DNA of 64,000 nucleotides from the NCBI GenBank assembly GCA_019358895.1, contig JAHHIG010000003.1, positions 1-64,000 on the forward strand. The letters are read 5' to 3'. The DNA comes from Tildeniella nuda ZEHNDER 1965/U140. GTDB taxonomy: Bacteria > Cyanobacteriota > Cyanobacteriia > Leptolyngbyales > Leptolyngbyaceae. Below the pieces are notes generated by a model. The model had not been told where the DNA came from. It ran no database searches and saw only the letters and a list, made by a program, of their open reading frames with translations. Made by a program: the position numbers and the translations under genes. Positions 1 through 8,959 of the stretch are shown piece by piece (position 1 is the stretch's first letter; each line of letters opens with the position of its first letter).

Positions 1-264
1 GTGGCAAGCTCGACTTTTCCCAGTCTCTAGCGCAACAACCGATATGGTAAAAATACCAAAAGTCTTATTAGACTGCTGTTTCAGCCTATTGTGCTACGCT
101 GCCTAATTGGATAAAGTCGAGCTAAGAAAGTTGGTTTAAACGTTGTTACTTTAGGTAATGGAAGCAGATGACCTATCATCGTGCTTTCCGAAGCGTTTGC
201 TGGTTGAATATCACTTGAAGGCTAGTCAAGCAGTCATAAGCGCATTACTATCAGAACGGAGTCG

Positions 265-594
265 TTGCTAGATCAGCCGATCGCTGTTATCGATTGTTAT
301 TGGGTTATCTCCGTGGCAGAAAGCACAGACAACAGTAAAGAAAAGGAAAAATTCTTCTACCCAACGGCAAGCTACCGGGGTGAATTTACACCAGAACATT
401 TGGCATTCAACGCCAACTTGCAGGAATTTGCTCAACGGGTGTCCATCATTTGTGGTTTGGAAACAGGTGGCAAAGTGCCGCCAGGCGATGCCTACAAAGA
501 GATCAAAAAGCTGTGGAAACAGCTTAAAGACTCGAAGCAGGCGTTGCTTGAACAGACTCAGCAGCCACGACCAGAGTTGCCGGAAGACGACTAG
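265..594 (+). CDS. Small cyanobacterial conserved protein (DUF7219-like)
   Basis: The product is about 109 residues and function is unknown. The core, from a KFFYP motif through the NANLQEFAQRVS and LETGGK segments to a KKLWKQLK helix, matches my memory of a small conserved cyanobacterial family (DUF7219). It is soluble, charged and largely helical at the C-terminus, with no signal peptide or membrane segment. The TTG at 265 follows GGAG with short spacing. An in-frame GTG at 313 would give a product closer to the conserved core, so the start is uncertain. It converges on the epimerase gene, whose stop lies 2 bases away. The 264 bases upstream hold no other gene that I can support. Confidence 0.7.
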   Translation: MLDQPIAVIDCYWVISVAESTDNSKEKEKFFYPTASYRGEFTPEHLAFNANLQEFAQRVSIICGLETGGKVPPGDAYKEIKKLWKQLKDSKQALLEQTQQPRPELPEDD

Positions 595-595
595 G

Positions 596-1711
596 CTATA
601 CCTGAAAGTAGTCTTTGACAATTTGCAGAATGCGAGCTGCCGCGTGCCCATCACCAAAGGGATTGACTGCCATTGCCATTGCCTCGTAAGCATCACGATC
701 GCTCAAAAGCTTCCCTGCCGCTGCCGCAATCTGTTCGGGGTTGGTGCCGATCAGTTTAGCAGTACCCGCAGTGATCGCTTCTGGGCGTTCGGTAGTCTCT
801 CGCAACACCAAAACAGGTTTACCTAAGCTGGGTGCTTCTTCTTGCAGCCCACCCGAATCGGTGAGCAGCAAGTAGCAGCGCTGAATGGCACCAACCAGTT
901 CTGCGTAGTCCAACGGTTCGGTCAGAAACACTCGGGGATGGTTACCCAAAAGCATTTGTAAGGGTTTGCGTACTGTCGGATTGCGATGCAGAGGCAACAG
1001 TAACGCTGTATCAGGAAACTGATCGAGAACCTTCAGAAAGCCCTGGGCAATGTCCTGCAACGGTGCGCCCCAGTTTTCACGGCGATGAACCGTTGACAGC
1101 AAGACGCGATACTTCTCCCATGCCAAGTTGGGGATGTCACAGGCTGGCTGACGTGCTGCTGTCGCAAGGAGGGCATCAATGACCGTATTGCCTGTTTGAT
1201 GAATCTTACCTAATACACCCGATCGCTCCAGATGGTCAACGGATACTGCTGTTGGAGCAAAGTGCAGTTGTGTAATCTGGGAAACGAGCCGACGATTTGC
1301 TTCTTCGGGAAACGGGTTGTAAAGGTCATCGGTTCGCAAGCCTGCTTCAACGTGCCCGACAGGAATTTTTTGGTAAAACGCAGCTAGTGCCGCTGCAAAT
1401 GCTGTTGTGGTATCTCCCTGCACTAAGACCATTTGAGGCTGCAGCGTTTGAAAAAGTGCTTCTAAGCCACGCAAACTCAAACAGGTGATGTCACTTAAAG
1501 TTTGATTTGGCTGCATGATGGCAAGGTCATGATCAGCCGTCAAATTGAACAATGTCATCACCTGGTCAACCATCTCTCGGTGTTGCCCTGTCAGAATGAC
1601 GTGGGTGTCAAATCGGTCACAAGCCTTGAATGCTTGAATGACTGGAGCGAGCTTAATTGCCTCTGGGCGAGTCCCCAAAATGATGCTGACTGGAATGGGA
1701 GTCTTCGGCAT
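596..1711 (-). CDS. wecB: UDP-N-acetylglucosamine 2-epimerase (non-hydrolysing)
   Basis: This cytosolic enzyme interconverts UDP-GlcNAc and UDP-ManNAc and feeds ManNAc-type sugars into surface polysaccharide. The 371-residue length is typical. Family motifs are visible in order: GTRPEAIKLAPVIQ at the N-terminus, QGDTTTA, HVEAGLRT, STVHRREN, and the C-terminal nucleotide-binding stretch LTDSGGLQEEAP followed by RETTERPEA. The ATG at 1711 places the conserved GTRPE motif about 12 residues in, as expected. It stands alone with no polysaccharide genes beside it, so its polymer cannot be inferred. The gene ends 2 bases from a convergent gene. Confidence 0.95.
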   Translation of the reverse strand: MPKTPIPVSIILGTRPEAIKLAPVIQAFKACDRFDTHVILTGQHREMVDQVMTLFNLTADHDLAIMQPNQTLSDITCLSLRGLEALFQTLQPQMVLVQGDTTTAFAAALAAFYQKIPVGHVEAGLRTDDLYNPFPEEANRRLVSQITQLHFAPTAVSVDHLERSGVLGKIHQTGNTVIDALLATAARQPACDIPNLAWEKYRVLLSTVHRRENWGAPLQDIAQGFLKVLDQFPDTALLLPLHRNPTVRKPLQMLLGNHPRVFLTEPLDYAELVGAIQRCYLLLTDSGGLQEEAPSLGKPVLVLRETTERPEAITAGTAKLIGTNPEQIAAAAGKLLSDRDAYEAMAMAVNPFGDGHAAARILQIVKDYFQV

Positions 1712-1913
1712 GGGGCTTTGGTTTATGGTGTAAGCAAAAGAGGGAATGAGGCGGCAGGTAATAATTATCTTATTTTACAAATTAAGTGCCGTATTATTAC
1801 CAAGCTGCTGGTCGAATTTTTTACCAAGCTGTTAGTCAAGTTTTTGAAGTTTGTAACACCGTAGCTCTATTGAGATTTAGAGTTTCAATACAGGGTGAGT
1901 TAGAAGCTAGGTC

Positions 1914-1940
1914 AACAAAAAACCCGGCGTGAACCGGGTT
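1914..1940 (-). terminator. Rho-independent terminator of the small membrane-protein gene
   Basis: On the minus strand a perfect 7-bp stem, AACCCGG pairing with CCGGGTT around a 6-base loop, runs straight into a T-rich tract (seen as the A run at 1916-1920 on the plus strand). It lies about 55 bases beyond the stop of the minus-strand gene at 1994-2368. Confidence 0.8.
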
Positions 1941-1993
1941 GGCAAAGGCTAGATTAATCCAAGCGAAAGCAATCATCGTATGGTCTTGCCAGC

Positions 1994-2368
1994 TTATCCT
2001 TTGATGTCGCAGGTGAGCGGACACGCTGCATAAACTGACGTGTGACTGGGGTTTGCTTCACCATTTAGCCAACGTAGCCAGCTCACTTCTTGTGGATGAA
2101 TGCCCTTCACGGTTAGCACAGCAGCGCCTAACACGATACCCAGAAGATTGAACCCAAGAATGGTGCTGGCTACTACCAAAACAGCGCTAACAGGCAGAAC
2201 TGATTGTAAAACAACCGCCACTAAAGAGCCGATCGTCACCATCAGCATGATGAGCGGGAAGCCAATGACGAGCAGACAAACTGTCAGCGTAAACGCCCAA
2301 ATCAAGAAACTTTTGATTGCCAAAATGTAGTAGACATTCTTAAAGCTTTGGCTCTGAGATAATGTCAT
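1994..2368 (-). CDS. Small integral membrane protein, function unknown
   Basis: The product is 124 residues. Two to three hydrophobic segments lie at roughly residues 14-40, 42-65 and 67-88 and are rich in Val, Leu and Ile. A polar C-terminal tail contains a conserved-looking HPQEVSWLRWLNG segment and two cysteines. No catalytic motif is recognisable. The start is well supported: AGGAGG lies 7 bases before the ATG at 2368. A good terminator follows at 1914-1940, so it is probably a single-gene transcript. I do not recognise the family. Confidence 0.7.
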   Translation of the reverse strand: MTLSQSQSFKNVYYILAIKSFLIWAFTLTVCLLVIGFPLIMLMVTIGSLVAVVLQSVLPVSAVLVVASTILGFNLLGIVLGAAVLTVKGIHPQEVSWLRWLNGEANPSHTSVYAACPLTCDIKG

Positions 2369-3128
2369 GCCTGTGCCTCCTAAAAAAATAAGCTTTGGTT
2401 GTTTTAATCGAAATGCTTTCTGACGATCCTTACACTCAGGTATCGGAAGTTCTCACAGTATAGGGAATTACCAAAGTTAGATGAGCCTCCGCAGAATAAA
2501 TTTACACTTTTTGGTAATCCTTCATGATCTTTTAGCGGTTTCCAATCCCTGTTTCTCCCCGTTTTACGGTTAAATTAAACGCTAAAGCCTTACGGTAAGG
2601 GATGCTTGGGAGTGTTGAAGCGGCGGCAGATTTCATGAAGTTTTCCGCCTGATACGCTCTAAAATTTCGATCGGACTGTGCTTAATCTTTCTTATAAGTC
2701 TTTGCTGCTAAGCTCATAAAGCCACTGAGTGATTAAGTATTTAAATTAGTTACCTGACTTGTGCCTCAGTTGGGTAACTATAGCAGTCCCAAATCAGTCG
2801 TGAGCGTGACTTAAGCATTGAGCGATCGACGGTCAGCCACCAGCTTTTCTCTAACCGCTGATCGCTGTTCGCTGACTGCTAAGAGTCGAGAGCAATCGTG
2901 CTTCTCACGATTTACTTAGGATCGCTACAGTCGGCTAACTGTACTGACTAAAAACGCCCGATCAAATGCTGCCTCCTGGTAAACAGGTTGCTGGCGGCAC
3001 GGCGGCACAGCTCGTAGCCTGGAGCATCCGTTTTTGAGGCTGGCGAAACGAAAGCTCTCACTTTTGGGTCTCACAGAACGATCGTGTGCGTCATTAAACT
3101 GGCGATTGTTCATTCTACAGAGCCATAC
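2369..3128. other. 760-bp gene-free region between two divergent genes
   Basis: This region separates the divergently transcribed membrane-protein and glutathione reductase genes, so both promoters should lie here. I see an odd palindrome (CCTTAC, one base, GTAAGG) at 2588-2600, HIP1-like GCGATCG sites, and one copy of a dispersed repeat (next entry). The open frame on the minus strand at 2925-3239 overlaps the reductase start and does not look like a gene. Confidence 0.6.
2842..2926. repeat. Dispersed roughly 85-bp repeat, copy 1
   Basis: This copy aligns with 11065-11148 over its whole length. The first 45 bases differ at only a few positions, there is a divergent middle, and the ending around CTTCTCAC then TTAGGA is shared. 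The first half contains CGCTGA heptamer-like units. Both copies lie in gene-poor spacers. Confidence 0.7.
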
Positions 3129-4472
3129 ATGAGCTACGACTATGACTTGTTTGTGATTGGTGCGGGTCCGGGAGGGCTTGCAGCCGCGAAGCGATCGGCA
3201 CAGTATGGTGCCACTGTTGCAATCGCTGAGCAGGCTCAAGCAGGTGGTGGTTGCGTCAATCGTGGCTGTATTCCCAAAAAGCTGATGGTTTATGCGGCGG
3301 CTTTTGCGCGCTTAAACCAGGACGCAACCGCTTACGGTTGGAGCGGTAGTGAGCGCCAGTTTGACTGGCAGCGGTTTGTCTCAGCTAGAAATCAAGAGAT
3401 TGAGCGGTTACAGCAGGTACAGGTGCAGGCATTAGCAGCAGCAGGAGTAGAGTTCATCCACGATCGCGCGCAGTTTGTGGATGCGCATACATTGGCAGTG
3501 GGAAAACGCACCATCACGGCGGACAAAATTTTGCTTGCAGTCGGTGGTAAGCCTATCAAACCGGAGATTCAAGGCATCGAACATGCGCTGACTTCCAACG
3601 AAATGTTCAACCTGACAGCACTGCCGCAGAAAATTGCCATTTTGGGTGGTGGTTACATTGGCATTGAATTTGCAAGCATTCTGCGCGGGTTTGGCTGTGA
3701 TGTCACCCTCATGAATCACGAAACCTGCATTCTTTCAGGCTTTGATGCTGATCTGGCGGCAGCAGTCCATCGTGGCTTAGTCGATCGTGGCATTCAGATT
3801 CTGTGCAACACAACCATGAGCGCGATCGCGCCTGTATCTGAGGGTTTTTGTCTGTCGCTCAAAGGCGCTTGTGTCGAGACACTGACGGTTGATGCGGTGC
3901 TTGCCGCAACGGGTCGTGCGCCTCAGCTTGACGGGTTAAACCTGGACAAGGCAGACGTTAAGGCAGACAAAAAAGCGATCGCAGTCGATGACGATAGCCG
4001 TACGAACCAACCTCATATTTTCGCGGTTGGCGATTGCACCAATCGTTTACAGCTAACGCCTGTTGCGAGAGCTGAGGGCAAGGCGTTTGCCGATACTACG
4101 TTTGGCAAGCTCTCTCGCAGTGTGAACTACGACTACGTACCATCAGCCGTTTGCAGCTATCCAGAAGCTGCTTCTGTTGGCATGACCGAAGCTAAGGCGC
4201 GTGAGCAATACGGCGATATGGTGCGATGCTACCAAACTGAGCTCCAGCCATTGTTCTACAGCCTGACCGATCGTTCCGCCCAAAGCTTAATTAAATTGGT
4301 GGTCGATGGCACTACCGATCGCGTTCTGGGCATCCACATGGTTGGTGACCATGCAGCAGAAATCATCCAAGGTCTAACTGTTTCCCTGCAAATGGGCGTA
4401 ACGAAACAAGCGTTGGATCAGACGATCGGCATCCATCCGTCCTCAGCAGAAGAGCTTTTTTCGTTGACTTAG
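3129..4472 (+). CDS. gor: Glutathione-disulfide reductase
   Basis: This is a cytosolic FAD flavoenzyme that uses NADPH to reduce GSSG to GSH. The product is 447 residues from the ATG at 3129, which places the FAD motif GAGPGG at residues 11-16. The redox-active pair is Cys42 and Cys47 in GGCVNRGC, followed by IPKK. A second dinucleotide-binding motif (LGGGYIGIEFAS) lies near residue 170, the FAD-binding AVGDCT segment near 300, and the C-terminal catalytic HPSSAEE near 437. The two Arg residues that bind the NADPH phosphate in classical enzymes are not obvious, and cyanobacterial enzymes are known to differ there. Dihydrolipoamide or mercuric reductase is less likely, because the Arg between the cysteines is typical of cyanobacterial glutathione reductase. 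An upstream GTG at 3084 would add 15 unconvincing residues. The neighbouring dps gene suggests a shared oxidative-stress theme. Confidence 0.88.
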   Translation: MSYDYDLFVIGAGPGGLAAAKRSAQYGATVAIAEQAQAGGGCVNRGCIPKKLMVYAAAFARLNQDATAYGWSGSERQFDWQRFVSARNQEIERLQQVQVQALAAAGVEFIHDRAQFVDAHTLAVGKRTITADKILLAVGGKPIKPEIQGIEHALTSNEMFNLTALPQKIAILGGGYIGIEFASILRGFGCDVTLMNHETCILSGFDADLAAAVHRGLVDRGIQILCNTTMSAIAPVSEGFCLSLKGACVETLTVDAVLAATGRAPQLDGLNLDKADVKADKKAIAVDDDSRTNQPHIFAVGDCTNRLQLTPVARAEGKAFADTTFGKLSRSVNYDYVPSAVCSYPEAASVGMTEAKAREQYGDMVRCYQTELQPLFYSLTDRSAQSLIKLVVDGTTDRVLGIHMVGDHAAEIIQGLTVSLQMGVTKQALDQTIGIHPSSAEELFSLT

Positions 4473-4635
4473 CTCAGTTACCAACAGCCGTATCCACCTT
4501 ATGCAGTTTTCCTCTCTCCAAAGTGTTAACGGTTTCATGGCAACAATCTTCCATCTGGTTGATGTCTCGATCGTCGTCAATCTGGTCAACTGTAGCTAGC
4601 GCTCAAAACTGTAGATACTGAATGGGAGTTGTAAC

Positions 4636-5181
4636 ATGCGGAAGCTGAATATTGGCTTGACAGAAGAGCAACGCGGCGGTGTCTGCGAATTGCTTAACAA
4701 GGACTTGGCTGATGCCAACCTGTTATTGATCAAAACCAAGAAATATCATTGGGATGTAACCGGACCAGAATTCCGCTCCTTGCACCAGATCTGGGAAGAG
4801 CAGTACGAAATCTTGAACGAAACGATCGATGCCATTGCCGAGCGCGTCCGTGCTTTAGGCAACTACCCACTTGGAACCGCAGAAGGGTTCCTGAAGTACG
4901 GCTCTATCACTGAACACAGTGGTGAGGTACCTCCTTCGTACGAAATGGTCGCTAACCTGGTCAACGATCACGAGCAAATCATTCGTAATTTGCGTGAGCA
5001 CATCGACCAGTCTTCGGAAGACTTCCACGACGAAGGCACGGCTGACTTTCTGACGGGTTTAATGGAAGGACATGAAGAAATGGCATGGATGCTGCGTTCC
5101 TTTATTGAGGGCAAAGCCGTGCAACCAGACAATCAGCAGCCACCTGCAAATGTGAAGTTTCCTGTTGGCGCTGCAAAGTAA
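4636..5181 (+). CDS. dps: Dps-family ferritin-like protein
   Basis: This is a DNA-protecting mini-ferritin that oxidises Fe(II) with peroxide and stores iron in a dodecameric shell. The 181-residue protein has the Dps ferroxidase signature: KKYHWDVTGPEFRSLHQIWEEQYE near residues 34-58 supplies the first His and the His-x(n)-Glu set. The four-helix bundle continues through DEGTADFLTGLMEGHEEMAWMLR. The C-terminal tail is Gln/Pro-rich and disordered. GGGAG lies 8 bases before the ATG. The gene stands alone, 163 bases after glutathione reductase on the same strand. Confidence 0.92.
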   Translation: MRKLNIGLTEEQRGGVCELLNKDLADANLLLIKTKKYHWDVTGPEFRSLHQIWEEQYEILNETIDAIAERVRALGNYPLGTAEGFLKYGSITEHSGEVPPSYEMVANLVNDHEQIIRNLREHIDQSSEDFHDEGTADFLTGLMEGHEEMAWMLRSFIEGKAVQPDNQQPPANVKFPVGAAK

Positions 5182-5298
5182 AGCCTTCAGGTTCCTTACT
5201 CTGCAACGGCACTACATCTGACCATCCTTCAGCCCTCAACCGCTTCCACAAAGGAAAACAATTGGGGGTGGAAGGCTGGTTTTAAACAATGCAATGAT

Positions 5299-7158
5299 TC
5301 AATAACCCAATTGTTCGCGTGCTTGCTGGCGCAAGGCACGGGCACCTTCAGCTTTGGGTTGGATTTGAAGGGCTTTATCTAAGGCGGCAATTGCCTGGTC
5401 AAAGCGTCCCAAATTCCAAAGGGCTGCTCCTTTCGTACTCCAGGCTTCAGCAGAATTGCGATTGAGCGCGATCGCTTCATCCAGTGCATCAATGGCTTCC
5501 GACGATCGCCCGAATTCTTGTAGGGTAATGCCTCGATCGACCCACGCCTCGGCAAACGTTGGTTTAAGGGCAGTGGCTTGTTCAAAGAGCCTTAGTGACT
5601 GTAGCGATCGGTCTTGTTGCTTCAACGCTTTACCCTGACTCCATAGCGCTTCAGCATAGTCAGGGTTCAGCGCAAGAGCATCGTTGCAAGCGACAACCGC
5701 CTGGTCTGGTCGTTTCAGCCCTGTAAGAGCATCGCAGCGCCCCCAGTACGCCTGCGCGGTTTTGGGCTTGAGCTTGATGAGCTTGTCATAGCTGGTCAGG
5801 GCGGCTGCATATTGCCGCTGTTTGCGTTGACGATTTGCCTGCTCTAGTAAAGTGGCAGCTTGTTGTTCAAGTGACAGTGGCTTGGGCGTAGAAAGGGGCG
5901 ATCGCTTTGGAGTCGGGTATGGCACTGTGCTTAGCGGCGTTGTCGATTGGTTAACCCGCAGGAGCGGACTGACTTTGAGACTCAAGAAGGCGATTCCTGC
6001 TGCCGCTAAACCTGTGAGAACGACCCAGTGTGCAGCGCTGGGTTTTTGAAGTGCAAAGAAGCGCTTTCTGAAAGCACCTTTGTCTGGTGTTTCGATAGGC
6101 TCAGACTTTCGTAGGAACGATTCAGAAGCGGTATGACCAGATAAGGTGAGCGTTTCGTCTTTGGGGTCTGTAGGTGCGAGATCATACGTGGCACTGGACT
6201 GCTTCAGTGTCACTAAGGGCTGTTGAGCCGTGTCTAGAAGCACTGTTGAAGCTAGATCATCATCATCTGTAGCAGAGGAACGTGCGTCTGGTTCCGTCAG
6301 TCCTGGCGAAATATCTCGCAGTGCTTCTAACGCCTCTACAGCCGTGGGATAGCGATCGCGGAAGTCGTAACACACCATGCGATCGATGATATCTGCCAGT
6401 GCAGCACTCACATTTGAAGTATGCACGCGCCAGGCAAGCTCACTGGTTTGGGCATCTTCGCCCAGTTCGCGTGGCAATATACCTGTCAGCGCTTGAATGC
6501 CGACCAGCCCGACTGCATAAATGTCGCTGCTAAAGCGGGGCTTCCCTGCAAGCTGCTCGTTGGGGATGTAGCCCTGAGTGCCAATGGAAACGGTTGAGTC
6601 AGCTATGTCAGTATTCGGATCGTCAGCGATCTGGACACTCACTCGCTTCACCGCACCAAAATCGATGAGCACTAGCTTGCCATCACGACGACGACGCATC
6701 AGATTAGATGGCTTCACGTCTCGATGAATCACGTTTTGTTGATGGACAAAGACCAGCACTTCAAGAATGTCTTTGAGGAGCGCGATCGCTCGGTCTTCTG
6801 CCCACTGTTCACCTTTGATCACTTGTCGAGTCATGGGTTCGCCTTCGACAAACTCCTGCACCAGATAAAATTCCTGGTTTTCCTCAAAATGGGCGAACAG
6901 TGATGGTATCTGATCGTGATTACCCAGTTGATAGAGGACTCTCGCCTCTGTGTTAAACAGTCGCCTAGCTGTTTGTAGGTTCTTTGGCTCGTTTGACTTG
7001 GCTAGCAGTCGTTTGACGACACAGCGAGGGCAGTCTGGCAAATGGAGGTCTTGTGCCAGAAACGTCTGACCAAACCCACCAACGCCTAACTGGCTGATGA
7101 GTTTGTAACGCTTGCCCACAACTGCTGTGGGAGTGTCCTGTTGAAGTTGATGAGTCAT
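5299..7158 (-). CDS. Ser/Thr protein kinase with TPR repeats (membrane-anchored)
   Basis: This is a Hanks-type kinase of 619 residues. The Gly-rich loop LGVGGFG is at 24-30, the ATP-binding Lys at 49, HRDVKPSN at 145-152, DFG at 166-168, and an activation segment ends in GTQGYIPNEQ, so the kinase core looks intact. A Thr/Ser-rich linker follows, then one membrane segment near 375-395, then a Pro/Ser/Thr-rich spacer. The C-terminal region from about residue 425 holds four to five tetratricopeptide repeats (QRQYAAALTSYDKLIKLKP and similar). The kinase would face the cytosol with TPRs on the other side. The ATG at 7158 is the natural start. Substrates and stimulus are not evident. Confidence 0.92.
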   Translation of the reverse strand: MTHQLQQDTPTAVVGKRYKLISQLGVGGFGQTFLAQDLHLPDCPRCVVKRLLAKSNEPKNLQTARRLFNTEARVLYQLGNHDQIPSLFAHFEENQEFYLVQEFVEGEPMTRQVIKGEQWAEDRAIALLKDILEVLVFVHQQNVIHRDVKPSNLMRRRRDGKLVLIDFGAVKRVSVQIADDPNTDIADSTVSIGTQGYIPNEQLAGKPRFSSDIYAVGLVGIQALTGILPRELGEDAQTSELAWRVHTSNVSAALADIIDRMVCYDFRDRYPTAVEALEALRDISPGLTEPDARSSATDDDDLASTVLLDTAQQPLVTLKQSSATYDLAPTDPKDETLTLSGHTASESFLRKSEPIETPDKGAFRKRFFALQKPSAAHWVVLTGLAAAGIAFLSLKVSPLLRVNQSTTPLSTVPYPTPKRSPLSTPKPLSLEQQAATLLEQANRQRKQRQYAAALTSYDKLIKLKPKTAQAYWGRCDALTGLKRPDQAVVACNDALALNPDYAEALWSQGKALKQQDRSLQSLRLFEQATALKPTFAEAWVDRGITLQEFGRSSEAIDALDEAIALNRNSAEAWSTKGAALWNLGRFDQAIAALDKALQIQPKAEGARALRQQAREQLGY

Positions 7159-8267
7159 TGTTTAATTAAGCGACTCTAGGTTCATCAAGCATCGCGGCAG
7201 CCGAGTATTCTTATTTTTCTGCGCCTAACTGCAACATCAGGATGCCCTAAAGAGATTCCTACGGATTTCAATCACAAGGAGTCGATACCACCGCAACCAA
7301 ACTTGCGGCGAGTGCCAGCGCGATCGCTCAAAGACCAACATAGAGGGTAATGAGAGAATGCAGATAATTAGAACCGCATCCTTGAGTAACCGATAACGCG
7401 CTGTAGTGGTAACCACTCTCCATATTCACTTCTCAGCCTTCACTCCTCACTCCTGCGTTCCACTCGCCGCTCAGAACGCCACACAAAAAACGTCGGCTGT
7501 CATTTGAGTGAATCTGAGCCTGGTCAAAGAAGGTAACGCGATCGAAACTCCAGTGTATTGGCTAACAGCACAGCTGGCAAATTTTGCCTAACGTCCAAGC
7601 TGTTGAAAAGCAGCACCCCTCGTTACGGCTTGCTGATGTTGAGAGCCATAGCTGATGTGAATCGATCGTTGGACTTATCAAGGGCAGGAGCTTGAAGACC
7701 GTCCCTACCTCACTCGCGCTGTGCAGTTGGCTGGCAAGAGAGATATGCCATCTCTGCAAGCGGCGATCGCTGAGGCAAGTCATACCATTTCACTAAACTG
7801 TGGCTACACAGGCAAGCCTCGGCTGGCGGTCAGCGTTCAGCGTTCAGCGGTCAGCAGCAAGAACGAATCTGTAGGGCGATTTGTCGAATTGGTATAACGT
7901 CAGCTTTGGCAGCGTGCTCTATCAACAAGCGCAAGACAACATCGGTCAGTGGACAGACGCGATCCAGAAGCCGCATTCGCAGGCATGTCCCGAACAGTCA
8001 GGTAGGAGTCGGCTCAGTCCTGCTAATGATGCCATCCCACCCGTAAAGACGATCGTACCGTAATGCAGCTTCCTGATTGGTTTAGTAAGGCAATCGCGCT
8101 GCATGACAGGCAATTGCTTTGTTTACGAATGTAAAACCCAGCGATCGCAAACATTTGCCATATTGCATGAATTGGATGAGTAAAAGTGCGCTGCATTTTG
8201 TGGATGCGCTCTCAGGCTGTAGATAGAATCAAGGCATCGCTTTTGCACCCTACTGTCGCTGTAGCCT
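7159..8267. other. 1.1-kb region without a convincing gene
   Basis: Short open frames occur on both strands but none has family-like sequence or a good ribosome-binding site. There is a 13-bp palindrome (AGTGGT, A, ACCACT) at 7405-7417, a heptamer repeat block at 7826-7857 and several GCGATCG sites. The stretch 7660-7790 reads in one frame as a plausible protein fragment (containing RPYLTRAVQLAGKRD) without a start codon, so it may be a decayed gene. Confidence 0.5.
7826..7857. repeat. Heptamer tandem repeat (GCGKTCA)n
   Basis: There are four consecutive 7-base units, alternating GCGGTCA and GCGTTCA, plus a partial unit. This is the STRR type of short tandem repeat found in spacers of many filamentous cyanobacteria. 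Confidence 0.85.
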
Positions 8268-8894
8268 ATGCGGAAGCTTCTGACATTCTTGAGTATATTG
8301 CTAGGGTTGAGTCTGCTCTTTTGGCTCTTATCTTTTGTCTCTCAGCATGGTTATGCCTTGAGAGGAGGGAAGTATACTGTCCTCCTCGTTTGTATCGCCA
8401 CCGTGGTTAGTTTAGTTTGGGCATCAAAGCAGCTTACTCGCTTCCCGCTGCGTTTCACACCTGAAACTGTCCTTCATACTCGGCTTCTTATTGGTCTGAT
8501 TATTGGTCTAATCAGTCTATTTTTGCTGCTCAACAGTCCAATCATCATACTGGAACTAGTGATGGGCGATTTTACCGTCTTACACTGCACTAATACATAT
8601 ACCTCTCCTAGCGGTTTGAACTCAATTACGCTGCGGAATTTTGATGATTTGAACGACTCTCAAAGGGTTGACGCTTCTTTCAACTGGCTCATCTTCACTA
8701 AGGTGTTAGAGGTGGGAGATGATTACCATCCTGGACTGTTTTCTTGTGACGCAGGCGATAAACGGAATATCAGCGTTGTGTGGAGTGCGTTCGAGACTCA
8801 GGTTAATTGGCGGGCAACGAACTGGAGCCAGATCAATCGTAAGGGAACATTTAAGTTTTTTGACTTAAAACGAGTCACCCCCGTTGGACATTGA
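8268..8894 (+). CDS. Hypothetical membrane protein
   Basis: The product is 208 residues and not recognised. There are three hydrophobic segments (about residues 3-24, 36-52 and 72-98), followed by a roughly 110-residue soluble C-terminal domain with scattered Trp, Phe and Cys. The domain could be extracytoplasmic, with Cys105 and Cys159 able to form a disulfide. The start ATG sits inside an overlapping frame that begins at 8186. No clear ribosome-binding site precedes it, so the start is moderately uncertain. It stands alone between gene-poor regions and converges on the next gene. Repeats nearby suggest an accessory locus. Confidence 0.55.
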   Translation: MRKLLTFLSILLGLSLLFWLLSFVSQHGYALRGGKYTVLLVCIATVVSLVWASKQLTRFPLRFTPETVLHTRLLIGLIIGLISLFLLLNSPIIILELVMGDFTVLHCTNTYTSPSGLNSITLRNFDDLNDSQRVDASFNWLIFTKVLEVGDDYHPGLFSCDAGDKRNISVVWSAFETQVNWRATNWSQINRKGTFKFFDLKRVTPVGH

Positions 8895-8959
8895 TGGCGC
8901 TAGCGGCGTAGATTCTTTGAATCACCTCAAACACTCACTGTTAGGAAAGCGCGATCGCC

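Noticed and set aside
380-826. 148-residue plus-strand frame across the end of the DUF7219-like gene and wecB
   Set aside because: It overlaps two better genes in other frames, is rich in Arg, Cys and Ser, and has no family resemblance.
2925-3239. 104-residue minus-strand frame upstream of glutathione reductase
   Set aside because: It overlaps the reductase start, is Arg/Ser/Cys-rich and lacks a ribosome-binding site.
5205-5285. Terminator after dps (CTTCCAC pairing with GTGGAAG)
   Set aside because: The loop is long (about 18 bases) and only a short T run follows at a distance. Too weak to list as a feature.
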